Shown here: positions 32,195-43,584 of the stretch, one piece after another | Numbering within the stretch: the stretch's first letter is position 1 | Layout of the letters: each line of letters begins with the position of its first letter | DNA from: Dichotomocladium elegans | Taxonomy: Eukaryota > Mucoromycota > Mucoromycetes > Mucorales > Lichtheimiaceae | Reading direction: 5' to 3' | NCBI GenBank assembly: GCA_025716815.1 | Contig: JAIXMN010000004.1 | Location: forward strand, 434,001 to 498,000 | DNA length: 64,000 bases | Notes under the pieces: model-generated | The model's database searches: none | The model's input: only the letters and a program-made list of their open reading frames with translations | Told to the model about the DNA's origin: nothing | Position numbers and translations under genes: made by a program

Positions 32195-33275
32195 TCATAA
32201 GATATCCTCCTTCAGAAAACTCCCATCTACGACATTTACTGATGCTACTTCACAAAGCTTCTTGTTTATCAGACAAATGATTTTTCCGGAGATGAACGCC
32301 AAAGATGTCATTTCTTGATTTTCCATAGAGCATAACGTGCTTTGTTGCGGTACTGTAATAGAATTGGGAGAGACTGATACACGGAGAGAATTATCTAATA
32401 GATAAGCGAAACGCCGTTCTATGGAGAGGACATCAAAAAGTGACAATAACTGCTGGCCAAGAGCAGCGATAAAATACTGTAGAGAAGAGAATGTTATAGG
32501 ATTGAGCTCAGGCAAATAGGATGTAAGGTAGGCGCATCGATATCTTCGAAGTTTAATATATTTTGAAATATCCTCAGCCTTGTGAAGAGGTGCATACCCA
32601 TTAACCAAATAATGGCCCTTCGCATACGGATACTTATGCATTTGGTCCATCCTAGCCTTAAGGAATCTGAGATAGTGACCTTACAATTCCGTTGGGTACA
32701 AACGTCAGACTGACCGGCTCTTTCTCTATTCTTGCCTGGTGGTTCTGGGAGACTTGAGCTACATTTAATGATGCCTGACGGCTAAATTGTTCCCAGAATT
32801 GTGGATATATTTGCTCTCGTCTTTGGTACTGTAACCACTGTAGGCGTCCCTGTTTTTGGACCATACCATGCTGCGCTTCATGTTGATATAGAATCCAAAA
32901 TCACTGTCCGACATATCCCATCGGCGTACCCAATTAAGGCGCCCTTGGGTTGTCGCATTGCTATTCCAGTCTACAGGCTGAAACGAAGGCTTCTTTTAAT
33001 GACAAATTGCGTTCACTCTCTGTATCAGTTACTCCATCAATTGCGCTAGAAAAATTAATGGATTCTGATCAACCCAATTTAAAATAGCACTCTTATGCTC
33101 TTCATTGAGAATATATGAACTACCTCTGCGCTTATGTTTCTTAAAAAGCTGTAAAAGTCCCTTTTTGTACTGCCACCGCGGTGTAGGACGGAGGAAAAGC
33201 TGACGTATTTATAGAGATGTGTTTGACGCATTATCTTTATGTACGCGACATTCGATTTATCATTTTGCAGAAAGG
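32195..33275 (-). mobile_element. Tc1/mariner-like element in reverse orientation, degenerate
   Basis: Read on the minus strand from about 33275: terminal-region pattern ('aatgtcgcgtac', 'tctctataaatacg'), then directly the linker (KKGLLQLFKKHKRRGSS-like), ILNEEHKSAIL-like sequence, a remnant of the first catalytic region, then GHYLVNGYAPLHKAEDI (second Asp region, with DN changed to GY) and CAYLTSYLPELNPI (Glu region), then unrelated sequence after 32480. The N-terminal coding part seen in copies B-D is missing. The catalytic residues are lost and there are many frameshifts. Confidence 0.65.
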
Positions 33276-33634
33276 TTTCTCGTCACCCTGCGTTTCTGGA
33301 TTGGCTGGCATGTTATATGGATTTCTGGGAATAGCCTTAATTTCACAGGAACCGCGGTTCCCCCCCCCGGAGGGGAGAAGATGAGCGGGGTCTAAATAGG
33401 CGGATGCCGGATGGCGGCCAGAGGGAGCACTTCTGGAGAATGCCTGCACAATGTTAGCCTTCCTCTTTTCTCATCCCGCTAGGTATGCATTAAGGAGCAA
33501 CAGGAGAAGCGAAGATATAGGGCTGGGAAGAGTGACAGCAAACGGATGGATGGCTGGATGGATGGATAGATTGATAGATAGATGATATGGAAATGGATGG
33601 AATCATTAACGAATTGTTCAATAGTTGAGCTCTC
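33276..33634. other. uL22 upstream region
   Basis: C-run at about 33360-33368 and a GGAT/GATA tetranucleotide-rich patch at about 33540-33600 (on the minus strand a PS-rich open frame caused by the repeat). Probably the promoter and leader of the ribosomal protein gene. Confidence 0.35.
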
Positions 33635-34376
33635 ATGGTCAGATACGCTGCAACTCCGGCCAATGCCGCCAAGGGTGAGTCGATCGTGATCGATCAAGGC
33701 GCTATTTGACCTAACGATTCTCTTTGATAGCTGCCAAGTCTCGAGGCTCTTACCTCCGTGTCCACGTACGTCTGGATCTTCAGCTACATGAGAGTACATG
33801 ACTTATCGGTATACATTGCATATATATATAGTTCAAAAACACCCACGAGGTCGCCGCTGCCATTCAGGGTTTGAAGTTGAGCAAGGCCTACTCGTACTTG
33901 AACAATGTCACTGAGCACAAGGAGGCTATTCCTTTCCGCCGTTTCAACGGTGGTGTTGGCCGCACTGCCCAGGTCAAGCAATTCAAGACCACTCAGGGTC
34001 GCTGGCCCGTCAAGTCGGTCAAGTTCGTCACTGATCTCTTGAAGAACGCTGAGTCGAACGCCGAGGCTAAGGGCTTGAATGTCGAGGAACTTTACGTTTC
34101 CAGCGTCATTGTCAACCAGGCCCCCAAGCACCGCCGCCGCACCTACCGCGCTCACGGTCGCATGTAAGTACATTCGTGGCATTTATACATATTGTTCGAA
34201 GGAAAAAGGCATGAGCTGATATCTTTTATCACAGCAACCCCTTCATGTCTTCGCCCTCTCACATTGAGGTCATCCTTACCGAGAAGGAGGAGAATGTTCC
34301 TGCTGCTTCCGGCAAGAAGATTAGCCGCTTGAATGCCCGCCAGCTCGCTCGCAACGCTCGTCTTGCTGCCAACTAA
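33635..34376 (+). CDS. RPL17: Large-subunit ribosomal protein uL22 (L17), 182 aa, 4 exons
   Basis: Cytosolic 60S protein whose loop lines the exit tunnel. Exons 33635-33674, 33731-33765, 33832-34163, 34235-34376; introns of 56, 66 and 71 nt. Signatures: [140 protein letters not shown] and a basic C-terminus ([17 protein letters not shown]). Length is within a few residues of other fungal uL22 proteins. Strong codon bias (many GTC, AAG, CGC) as expected for a highly expressed gene. Confidence 0.97.
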
Positions 34377-34962
34377 GCAGTGAAGATGAGAAAGTAATAA
34401 AATGAGTTTTATTTGGTACAAAAATATATTTGTGGATGGGTAAATCGTTCTTTCTTCGTGTTGGACATCTTGTCATGTGAGCTTTTTTTTCGTTCCCATA
34501 GCAGATACCCACCCGCATGATAGTAGTCCAGGCTGGCAACACTGAGCCTAGGTATTATCACACTACCTGGATGCATGACTTTTGTAAATCGACAAACGTA
34601 TGGTCATTGTCAGTGTTATCTGCAATGATGGTACACGTGTGATTGCTTGTGAAAGATCAGGAATACTTGATCAACGGAACATGATTCTTTGGAAAAAATG
34701 AAAACTATGGCTAGCCAGAATTAGTTCAGTTAGAACGCATAAATTCAGTCGCGTGATGGGTCAATGGTCGAAGTGTGTTGTTTGATTGGCAGAAGACACC
34801 GAGGTTGCTTCGAGCTAACAGACTTTGAGCAATAGATAAACAGGATCGACATGATGTTTTGCTCCTTCCGCGGAGGGATATCAGTATAAATATGGTTTCT
34901 TTTACTGAATTCCATTTCACAGATCTTCTACTTACGCCATACATACAACTCGACTATATATC
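34377..34962. other. Intergenic region between uL22 and the next gene
   Basis: 3' flank of uL22 (AT-rich with 'aataaaatgag' just after the stop) and promoter of the gene at 34963. No gene is seen. Confidence 0.3.
34885..34893 (+). promoter_or_regulatory. TATA-like element TATAAATAT
   Basis: 78 bases upstream of the ATG at 34963, in an otherwise mixed-composition promoter. The distance is compatible with a TATA box and a short leader. Confidence 0.4.
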
Positions 34963-36482
34963 ATGTCCGAGGCAGTTAATGTTTCGCCGGCTGATAAGCC
35001 TGTCCCTCCACTCCCGGGAGAAGAGAGTCCGTCTCCTGCTCGTCGTCTTTCAACCCTAATCGGGAAGGCCAAGAAGTCCATAGTGGAGAAAGTGTCGTCT
35101 ACTGAGAGCGAGCAACCATCAGCTCCTCCTGCGGAAGTTACCGAAGAAACGCCTGCTCCTACAGCAGAAAAACGAAGGTCACTCCGCTTCGACGGGCTAT
35201 TCCATCGTGGCAACAAGGTAATCATCGCTGACTTCTTTTCCCGTGAGAACCGCCTCACACTCGCCTGCATCAGCGAATACTTATTTATTTATTGTTTTGC
35301 GAAGACCCTTGCTAAAGAAACGCGCGAGTCAGGCATGTTCCTTTCGTAACATCTAAACATGGTTGGTTATTCATCTTATTCTCTATAATAGCTCCTCCAG
35401 CTCCCGAGCCGTCTGCAGCAGCTGTGTCTCCCCCAAAGGAAACTGTAGTTGATCAGGTGAAGCGCACTCCAATCATCAATCGGTTTTTCACCAAGAAGGG
35501 AGAAACGCCAGATGCGACTGCACAAGGTACGGACGTGGGAGCGAAGGATTGGATATTTGATAATGAAGGTCGGGGGAGGTTCTCACTTTGCGATAATAGA
35601 CGCCCGAGATCCAGGCCACGAGAGAAGTGCCGAAGCATCTACTACTGAACATGCCCTGGTCCGCAAATGGACCCAGATCTTACGTTCACTTCCTGCCAAG
35701 AAGAAGAAAGTTGATGCCGAACATTCAAATGCTCACCACCAGCCGGAAGAGGTTCACACGGATCAGGTCCGCCCTGCAGCCACATCGAATCATTCTATCC
35801 CGGTTGTCCAAGCAACCGCCTGATGTCAACAACACATTCTGAGGCTCAAGAGTCATCCACACTTATTCATTCTCTCTTCTCACACATAATTATTGGAACT
35901 GCTGTACCCTATCCAATGTCATTACTTAGTTTATCCCTCGAATAATACGTGCAGGCAGGGTACGGGTGCCATCTCCATAATGAGAACACCGCGACATCGG
36001 AAGTCACGGTATTTATTCAAACAATCAAAAAAGGCATACGCCATAAACTCCTTATTTGTCTGGACCAAGCTACTCCAGTCGACCGAAAGAAGCGAGGTTC
36101 AATATATCTTATTCAAGTTTCCTTATATGTATATATGCGCGTCAGCTTTTCGACATATGCTCGTAGAAGATCATTACATCAAAGAGCGGCTTGCGTCTGA
36201 ATGGTTGCGCGTATTTCTTGGAATGTGCCACAAAACTTGTGAAACAAGTAGTACTCAATACTGTAGTTTCAAAGATTATGCCGTATAAAAATAAAATACT
36301 ATGTATCCCTTCTTCAATATTTTAACTTACCCCGAAAACATCCAGATGTGCGTCGATTATCGTCGGCACAGAAAATCATCATTGTTGGCGGTCTGATCCT
36401 GACCATCGTGGCCGCTCTGGACCTCTTCGCCTCACCCTTTGTTCAACGGACTCTGATGATCTATCCCTTGGTAGACGCATGA
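34963..36482 (+). CDS. Small Pro/Ser-rich protein, possibly tail-anchored; structure partly unresolved
   Basis: I do not recognise the family. Supported pieces: exon 1 from 34963 (to about 35206-35218; MSEAVNVSPADKPVPPLPGE, KKSIVEKVSSTES, RRSLRFDGLF), exon 2 about 35392-35526 (PPKETVVDQVKRTPIINRFF), exon 3 from 35600 (DARDPGHERSAEASTTEHAL, VRKWTQILRSLPAKKKK). The simple reading stops at 35821-35823. Further downstream, 36346-36482 after a good acceptor reads VRRLSSAQKIIIVGGLILTI then VAALDLFASPFVQRTLMIYP and a stop, which looks like a single membrane helix near a C-terminus. A phase-compatible junction exists from about 35679 to 36346, giving a tail-anchored protein, but it needs a 666-nt intron, long for this genome. 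The exon 1/2 junction also has a phase conflict if the best donor is used. Confidence 0.5.
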
Positions 36483-36664
36483 CACCATCCGCATGAAGAC
36501 CCCTGAAAATATGGATCATAATCAGGAAGCCCTTCATATCCCGGTTCCACAATCGCTGTCAAGGAGCGATCTCCGCCATGCCTGCTGTACAGTTTTGATT
36601 TGAGCATCTGCACAGAATAAGTAATGCTAGACTATCATTATTGTTCTAAACTCTTCCGTGAATA
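36483..36664. other. Intergenic, nothing recognised
   Basis: Short stretch after the putative membrane-helix exon. No motif seen. Confidence 0.3.
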
Positions 36665-36885
36665 AGGCCTCATACCGTAGCAGGCCATGACAGATAACGT
36701 TTGGATTCTCGGCTCTTCCATAGGGTCATGGATTGGGTATCTTTCGGAATGTAGAGAGGCTCTCGTCGAATTCGTCGATCAAGTATACATCGAAGCGACA
36801 TTCGCCGCGCTTGAGAAGTTGTCGCAAGGTGGATTGGCTCGTGATATCGAGTGTTCGGGTAGATCAATTACGCATCACAAATATC
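36665..36885 (-). pseudogene. Fragment of a TnpB/Fanzor-like transposon protein
   Basis: On the minus strand, RGECRFDVYLIDEFDES (36820-36775) shifts frame into LSTFRKIPNP, a stop, then PYGRAENPNVICHGLLRYEA (to about 36672). The order 'YLIDEF...', then NPxPYxR, then CHGLLR is a pattern I associate with the last RuvC part and zinc ribbon of TnpB/Fanzor-type proteins in early-diverging fungi. The Cys pair after DEF is gone and the Cys after CHGLLR is Tyr. There is one internal stop and at least one frameshift. Confidence 0.4.
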
Positions 36886-38989
36886 GCGTGGGACCTGAAC
36901 TTGTTGATCTGATCGTCCTTGCGTTTTTCATCCGCTCTGTGGTGTTTTAGTTGTTTTTTTTTAAAGCTGAACAGTCAGAATTCGATGAGACTCGTGGATG
37001 TCTTTTATTCGAATGAAATCGGAATTAAGATCCTCCGTCGCTACACATTTATCTACTATTTATATGATTTATGGAAGAGGTCCTAATCAGGTCAACTGGA
37101 TACTCCATCTTGACGCGGGTACTCGGAGATGGTAGCACCATTACAGATAAGGTGCTCGTGTGGGTATAGGTGGACACTATCATAGATTATGTGTCCTTGT
37201 TCCTTTCAGACCATCCTCACGTAGGTAAAATCTCATAAAAGCCCAGTGGATAAAAAATAAAAGGAAAAAGACTGTGGAAATGGATCCTTCAATCCGTAAT
37301 CATCTATGCGACACTGAGGGAAACTGATTCCGCCGGAATGCCATCTCTCCGCACACCTGGGCGGGCCATGGCGAGCTTGAAGGTTGTGGCATGTCGTCCC
37401 AAAGACTTGATTTGCCCCTGCGGTTTTCATACCAGCAACTAACTCTCTAACGACCGCAGAGCGCGCCGAAGGTGTTTCCCGGACCCCACGTTGATATTAT
37501 TGCAGTATACAACAAACATCTTCTTGCCTTCGGATGCAGAGCATTGCTGTGGGGTGTTGAGCAGTGGTCGTCGGCACTGGGTGGCTTCGGGGGAATCCCC
37601 CAAAACCTCGCCGATCAGAGCTCGGTGTTCGCCTACAAATCCTCGGGTGGAACGTACTCGCTTGTCGAACATGGACAGCCGCACGTCTGAGAATAACTTT
37701 TCGTGAATGAATCGTTAAAGGTTGAAGTTCGACTCGCGTTCTCGCTTCCGTAGGAAGATGTACTTGGCGAAGCTGTATGTATGAGTTATTGTCGCATGTG
37801 CTAAAGCGAACAAGTCCATCAACGGTTGGCGGTAGGCGGGGTTCCAGCGGATACCTCGTATAGAGGTCTTGACACCTAACATACGGTCAGGGGCCTAAGG
37901 TTGGATTGGGCAGGGTTTACGACCCTCCTCCTGGTGGGGTCGACAGGTTGTTCCATCTCTTCACCAGTAGAGGGCTGTGATATGATCTCTTTAGTACAAC
38001 ATCTTCTAGTCATGTCTGTTCCAGAAACCTTGCCGTCCAATGTCAGAATATGTTTTGTGTTCTTCGCCTTGGATTGGATTGTTTGTTTAAGGTGTGAGAG
38101 CTATGAGAGACGTGCGATACGCGTTTTGTAACGGGTTTAGAATACGAAGATGGTAACGAAAACGGTTTGGTGGAGTCTCGCTATTTTTATAATATTCAAG
38201 GCCCCGATCCAAATAGGTTGATCTGAAAACGATGAATCAAGTGCATGAGAAAAAAAGGGCCTCCTTAATCTGAAATACAGTATTTGTGTGTGTACCTACC
38301 ACACTGTAACACCATCCTTTTACGTCCATGTACAGGGATTAAATGTTTCTTTATATTCATACTATGAAATCTGCATGGTACCGACATCAACCGACAGTAT
38401 GTTATAATCACTTGGACTACGAGGATTCTGGTTAAAACAGAGAAGCTTTTGAGCAATTGTGCCGTAATCCAGGAGCAATACTGCATGTCGTAGCCTTGCA
38501 GTCCACGACACTGCGCTTGCTCGAGATAGTAATGAGGTGATACTATTAACTTCCCTATTCTCCTATACCGGCCATGATCTGACATAACTTCTCCAATAAA
38601 GAGGATCCCGTCTCAGCGACTCGATTTTGACCCATCGGTTTTTTATACCCAGCAATTCTCATCCTGCACAGCATACTGCAATATCAGATTTCATATCATG
38701 AGTTGCCGTGGCTCACATCGGTGACATATCGTTTACTCATACAGGAAATGTGTGAACATTTGGTTACAAACACAACGCGAAGATCCGAAAGCTCCACCTT
38801 ATAGTACCACAAATTGTACGCCAACAACGGGGACGAGTACCAGAAATGGTACGACAAGAAGTTGTCATCCAGTCTTGTGGAAACTCGTAGTGTACGATGA
38901 AAACGCTCACCTTTTCGAAAGAAGAGGTATTTTGATTTATATTTACGCCAATGCATGACATTAACATGGTTATGCGCTAAATTTAACAG
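36886..38989. other. 2.1-kb region without a recognised gene
   Basis: GC-richer patches at 37320-37690 and 37800-37980 have overlapping frames on both strands (for example 37439-37684 - and 37472-37690 +) with no family resemblance. They may be further decayed parts of the transposon fragment at 36.7 kb, since that family's upstream coding region would be expected here on the minus strand, but I cannot show it. Confidence 0.3.
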
Positions 38990-39350
38990 GTTATGAGCCG
39001 CGATTACGGGTGCAAAGTCAAAGACACCTCTTTGACCAGGAAGATCAAAAGCAGCGTTACCATTCTACACGTTACCGCCATGATTACCGTGTATCAGCAG
39101 CAGTCCAAGCACATGCAAACACCCTCCCTCATTCTTGCAGCGATATCAAAGATATTATTGCTTCGGTGCGTAACCAAGAAGACAATAGACCTGGAAACTA
39201 CGACGAACCTTATTTTGAAACACATATACGAGTGATCAGATCGCTGACATAGTCGATTTCTGGCTATCTCACTACTGTTTGTTGCGAACCGAAGCTCAGG
39301 AAAGCCACATTGCCGGATATGTACAGACTCGAGCTGAAGCGCTAAGGTCC
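38990..39350 (+). pseudogene. Possible gene fragment (unidentified)
   Basis: Frame 39010-39252 (HLFDQEDQKQRYHSTRYRHD, DIKDIIASVRNQED, FETHIRVIRSLT) is followed, after one stop, in another frame by DIVDFWLSHYCLLRTEAQES and HIAGYVQTRAEAL (39246-39345). The last stretch vaguely resembles the 'THYCLLRED' region upstream of the helicase core in NFX1-type zinc-finger helicases. There is no start, no continuation and no catalytic motif, so at best it is a broken fragment. Confidence 0.25.
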
Positions 39351-39719
39351 AGCATCATGCTGGCTGTGTGGATTGTCTTGCAAGATTGCTAACCTCGATG
39401 GTGCTGATGTAGCGCAGATTCGGCGCTTGGTCCGGTAGAGCAACACACTGATGAAAGGGGCATATCTAAGAGTTCTTCTGCGTGACTTGGCTGGATTTAA
39501 CTTACAATAGGGCCAACTTTTTTCTACGTCGAGCTGCTGTTGCTCCTCCAAAATTGTGCAAGAAAGTGTTATCCAAGATCGCATCAACTCAAATCTCTGC
39601 CAATGTTTTTTTTCACGATTACTCAATATCCTTCAAAACGCGGTTATCATACAAGACAAGCTTCCACGACGTCAGATTTTCAGAGGCCCATTCTACGTGC
39701 GCTCTAAGTGTAACCATCA

Positions 39720-40125
39720 TGAACTTATATGAATGTTGACTACTATGAGGAATACTGTAGAATTATCACAAGTCTGATCATAGTTTTTCCTGGTTACACA
39801 ATTAACTTGACACCTGTAAGAATGAGAGACGAGTCTTTCGAAATCTCTCAACTTTAAGCTATTCAGTGCTTCACTGATTCGGGTCATATGTGTCTCGCTT
39901 TCCAAGAACCTACTAGGTTTTACTTTGCTCTTCACAACCGACCAAAACCGTTCAATACGATTGAGTTCGGGCCAATAGGATGGAAAGTAAGCGCATCAAT
40001 ATCCTCGAGACCTGATATATTTACAGATGGATGTGTGCGACATCTTTTGCCGTTCATGCGACATTTGCTTTGTCATCACGCGTAAAGGTTTCTGGGCAAA
40101 CGCGATTTCTATTTATGTGATATGT
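39720..40125 (-). mobile_element. Short internally deleted Tc1/mariner derivative (MITE-like), copy H
   Basis: Read on the minus strand from 40125: terminal-region sequence ('tcgcgtttgcccag', 'tgatgacaaagcaaatgtcgc', 'agatgtcgcacacatccatct') joined directly to the Glu end of the transposase ('aaatatatcaggtctcgaggatat', LPELNPIERFW-like, KSKVKPSRFLESETHMTRIS) and about 150 bases of 3' sequence. The whole DD part is deleted. Copy G at 45.0 kb has the same overall structure and a very similar junction. Confidence 0.7.
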
Positions 40126-40154
40126 TGCATGCTTCATTGTTGAAAATCAGACGA

Positions 40155-42128
40155 CTACATATGTTCTAAAGGCCGAATGCCCAGTAACGTCAAGCCGTTA
40201 TACAGTGTCATTCTCGCTGCCCAGAAAAGCAGCATTCTTGCTGCTGCCAGTTCGGGTTCCTGCCCCTTGACCCGCAAGGCGTGAGAGGCTTTACTCGTAG
40301 CATGCGATAGTTTGAATAAGTAATTGACGATGGTAGATGGCTCCATGTGAGCGAAAGACAAGTCAACAAATTCTGGGAATTGGGATATAAGCTGTGTGAC
40401 TTGGATGGCTTCGGTCTCGGTCAATAGGCTGAAATCACAGGTTGGGACCACAGCTACCTGCGCTTTGCGCTCAATACTAAAACGCCTACAATAAGTACCT
40501 TTGCTGATCTCCACTGTCCACGTCGAACCGTCCCCAAACCGCTTACCCGCATGCTCGGGCATGTGCGTATTGAAGAAAAACGCCAGTGTCTCCTCGGGCA
40601 TCCGTCATCCGATCCCACGAAAAGGAATAGTCCTTGTTTCTTTTTGATTTCATATCCTGTACCAAAATAGCAGATATACCCAAGGTATCTGCGATACCGG
40701 CATTTGAACTCTCCTCCATTTGCTTGTCATCCCGCATGTACCCCAGAATCTGGGCTTTTGCAGTGTCAAGAATATCTTGAAGAAACACAGCCGTTCCTCG
40801 GCGTGTTGACATGCCTTGTATTCGCCCAAAAGATACATGCTGCAGTGAGTCTTTTTGGATATCAAGAAGAAGCGACGCTAGCTGGAAGACTTGTTTAAAA
40901 TACGCTTGCTGCTCTGAACCGACCACATAGAGTGCCTTGTCAAACCCATATTGCCTCTTCCGCATTAATAAACAAGCCAGATCCCTTGTTAAATAGAGGC
41001 TAGTTCCATCCGCGCGCCGTAGCACTGGTTTACCAAGACCATAAGGCTCTAAATTACAAACGAGCGCTCCATCGTCAGCTTTCTCTCCAAGCCCTTTTTC
41101 TTTTAAAAGTTTGTAGATCTCGGGGATGTAAGATTCGACTTGAGATTCGCCAGAATAGACCTCAAACATGATTCCGAGCCGCTCGTATATATCTTTATAT
41201 GATGCAATACTCATCTCACGTAAACGGTTCCAAAGAGATAATGCATCTGAGTCGCCTGATTATCCTTTATTAGTATATAACATAAGATATGGAGCAATTC
41301 GAGTGTCTTTTTCTTTACCTTGTTCCATGCGCTTGAAATACGCATTCGCTTCCTGGTCAATCACTGGATTTTCTTTAGCTTCTTGGTTGATTCTAACATA
41401 AATGTTGTACAGATGATGTATCGGATCTTTTGAAAGATCTTCAAGATCACCGTATCGCTCGTAGCCGATTGCGAGGAGACCTTCGGACAACGAACGAGAA
41501 GCAGGTAAGCTGATGATTTCAGGCAGCTGGGAATAGCATAGTTCTTACCGTATTGTTTTCCCCAGTCACCAAGATAATTGACACCAATCACTCGGTAGCC
41601 CATCACTTGATGAATACGCTTCGCAAAGTTACCGATAATAGTGCTTCGCAAGTGCCCAGCATGGAATGGTTTCGCAATATTCGGTGAGCTGTAGTCGATG
41701 ACGGCCGTAGGAGGATTTTCGGTAACTGGTATATGTGCCCACCCATATCGTTTGTTTTCATTGTACACCTGCTGGAGGACTTGTTTATGAAACTCGGGAC
41801 GGTTGACGCGGAAGCTGACAGTCGGCCCTTTTGCAGTGACAGACGAAATAAACGTATCTGGTACAAACTACTCCAATTAATCACAGGCAAAGGGCCTGAG
41901 CAATGAGTCTATTCTCACTTTGTCTGCAATGGATCGTGAAAGTGCTGTTGGATTTGCATTTGAAGCTTCCTTGTGGGATGCATTAAGTTGCGCAAATGAA
42001 AGAGTGTATTGCTCCTCGCCTGCCTTTTTTGGAGCGCGAATGAGCTCAAGTAAGCCTGCCTCGCTATGCGCCGTCAAGGACGAGAGTTGCTTTGCGATTG
42101 CCTGCTTGAATCGTAGGGCAGCACTCAT
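40155..42128 (-). CDS. Arginyl-tRNA synthetase, 576 aa, 5 exons
   Basis: Class I synthetase charging tRNA-Arg. Exons in transcript order: 41919-42128, 41549-41867, 41319-41480, 40547-41255, 40155-40485; introns 51-68 nt, all in phase. An N-terminal extension (1-70) resembles the additional Arg-tRNA synthetase N-terminal domain but is short. Catalytic core: [20 protein letters not shown] (HIGH motif as HAGH at about 139-142), [78 protein letters not shown], and the KMSKS-equivalent in [20 protein letters not shown]. Anticodon-binding DALR-type domain at the C-terminus ([38 protein letters not shown], ending LGIRPLEHM). I see no clear mitochondrial presequence, but dual use cannot be excluded. 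The C-terminus on the type 'P-L-E-x-M' matches the family end. Confidence 0.95.
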
Positions 42129-43584
42129 GAAGCGAGAATCACCCGGTGGCGCGCGCGATAGGTGGGACGAACCCCCTCCCCGCCTGGGCCAGCGTTTTCA
42201 TTTCCAGAAAGAATCTCCTATTTATCGAGATTTCACGGATACATAATGACCAGCAGGGAAACCATATGATGAATAAGGATGGAACGACAGTGGAGCTACA
42301 TACAGTGATTGATAGGACGCTGAAAGACGAGCTAAGCTTACCCGAATTCTTGAAAAATATATTTGGGTGTTGGGAGGTTGTCAGCTTTGGAAGACACTTA
42401 TTGCTTGGTTGCAGCTCAGGCTGGACGAACACCCAATGTCTTGTGTATCGGGAGGTGAAGTCAAACCATGGATGAACGACTGCTCATCCATCAGCTCCAA
42501 TTAACTTCGAATACTATGCAATACTCAACTTTAGCTCATCCATTTAAAGGTATAAATTTCTTGTTTATCTCTATGCTACGTGTATCATGAAGACCGATGT
42601 CGTTGCCTCGATAGCTCTTCTCATCAAGCTGACTCAAGTATGGTTGTGCCTTGTGAATATCAGATCTGCCATCTACTACAATAAGTGAATGTGCCTAGCC
42701 AACTGCGATAACCCCATCATCCACATTAACACGAGGGCCGTAGCAGCATTGTATCCCAAAATAAGACTGATAAACATTAAGACGATAACGTCCAGTTCGT
42801 TATCAGAAGTGAAATGGCATTCAAAGATAATAGTGCTCATTCCAAATTCATTATGTATATAACAGCAGCTATATTCTGGGGGCGGATGAACAATTCAAGG
42901 AAATATCTTGAAGCTTTTCTCGACGATCTGTTGTCACAACTTCCAATAGCTACAGCGTTACTAGGAAACCTCGAAGGGTATCAACAGGAGATTTGTATAA
43001 CTGCTATATTTTCAAGCTTATGATCATTGGCGTTGCTGCGTATGACAGGAGATTCGCTGTACCTACTTAATTATATTATTTATAATGGCGCAAACAAGAA
43101 AAATATACCGAAGACAGTTTATCATCGTCAAAATGAGACGCTTACTGCATAAAGAGAGCAACGGATCAGTCTCGTGTTTATTGCAGAACATGCACGCACC
43201 CTTCTGCTTGTATTAGGTTTACATAGTATATATTGCTTTTTCGACCGGTTTGAAGCGTCATTGACAGAATGCGTTTTCCTTACGCAGATAGAGCTGATAA
43301 TGACAGCGTCAAAGAGGCCAGTTCATATCATATGGTAGAATGACGTGTTATTTACCTAGGAATACGGATACCATGGTTCCGGAATCCTGGGAAGAATCTT
43401 ATTGGGCATACATCTATGCGAATGAAAAAAACCAAATGCACGTTGTGTGTAACATAAGCAGTCACATGCGCAAATCCGTTTTTGAACTGATTCCAATCCT
43501 TAAAGCATCCCCACAAGCGCGCTTTTTTCTCAGTTACGCTTCTAACGACACCATATTACATATACACACCCTAATCACACGCCA
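42129..43584. other. Region without a recognised gene
   Basis: Upstream of both the synthetase (-) and the sirtuin (+), so it is a divergent promoter region of 1.4 kb. Plus-strand frames at 42146-42475 and 42814-43023 have no family resemblance and may be remnants of inserted repeats. A stretch near 42640 ('ttgtgccttgtgaatatcag') weakly recalls the minus-oriented transposon copy at 32.57 kb. Confidence 0.3.

Noticed and set aside
33784..34182. 132-codon minus-strand frame
   Set aside because: Antisense shadow of the uL22 coding exons.
35893..36288. 131-codon plus-strand frame between the pieces of the possible tail-anchored gene
   Set aside because: No domain, mixed composition, and its position fits an intron or inserted sequence better than a gene.
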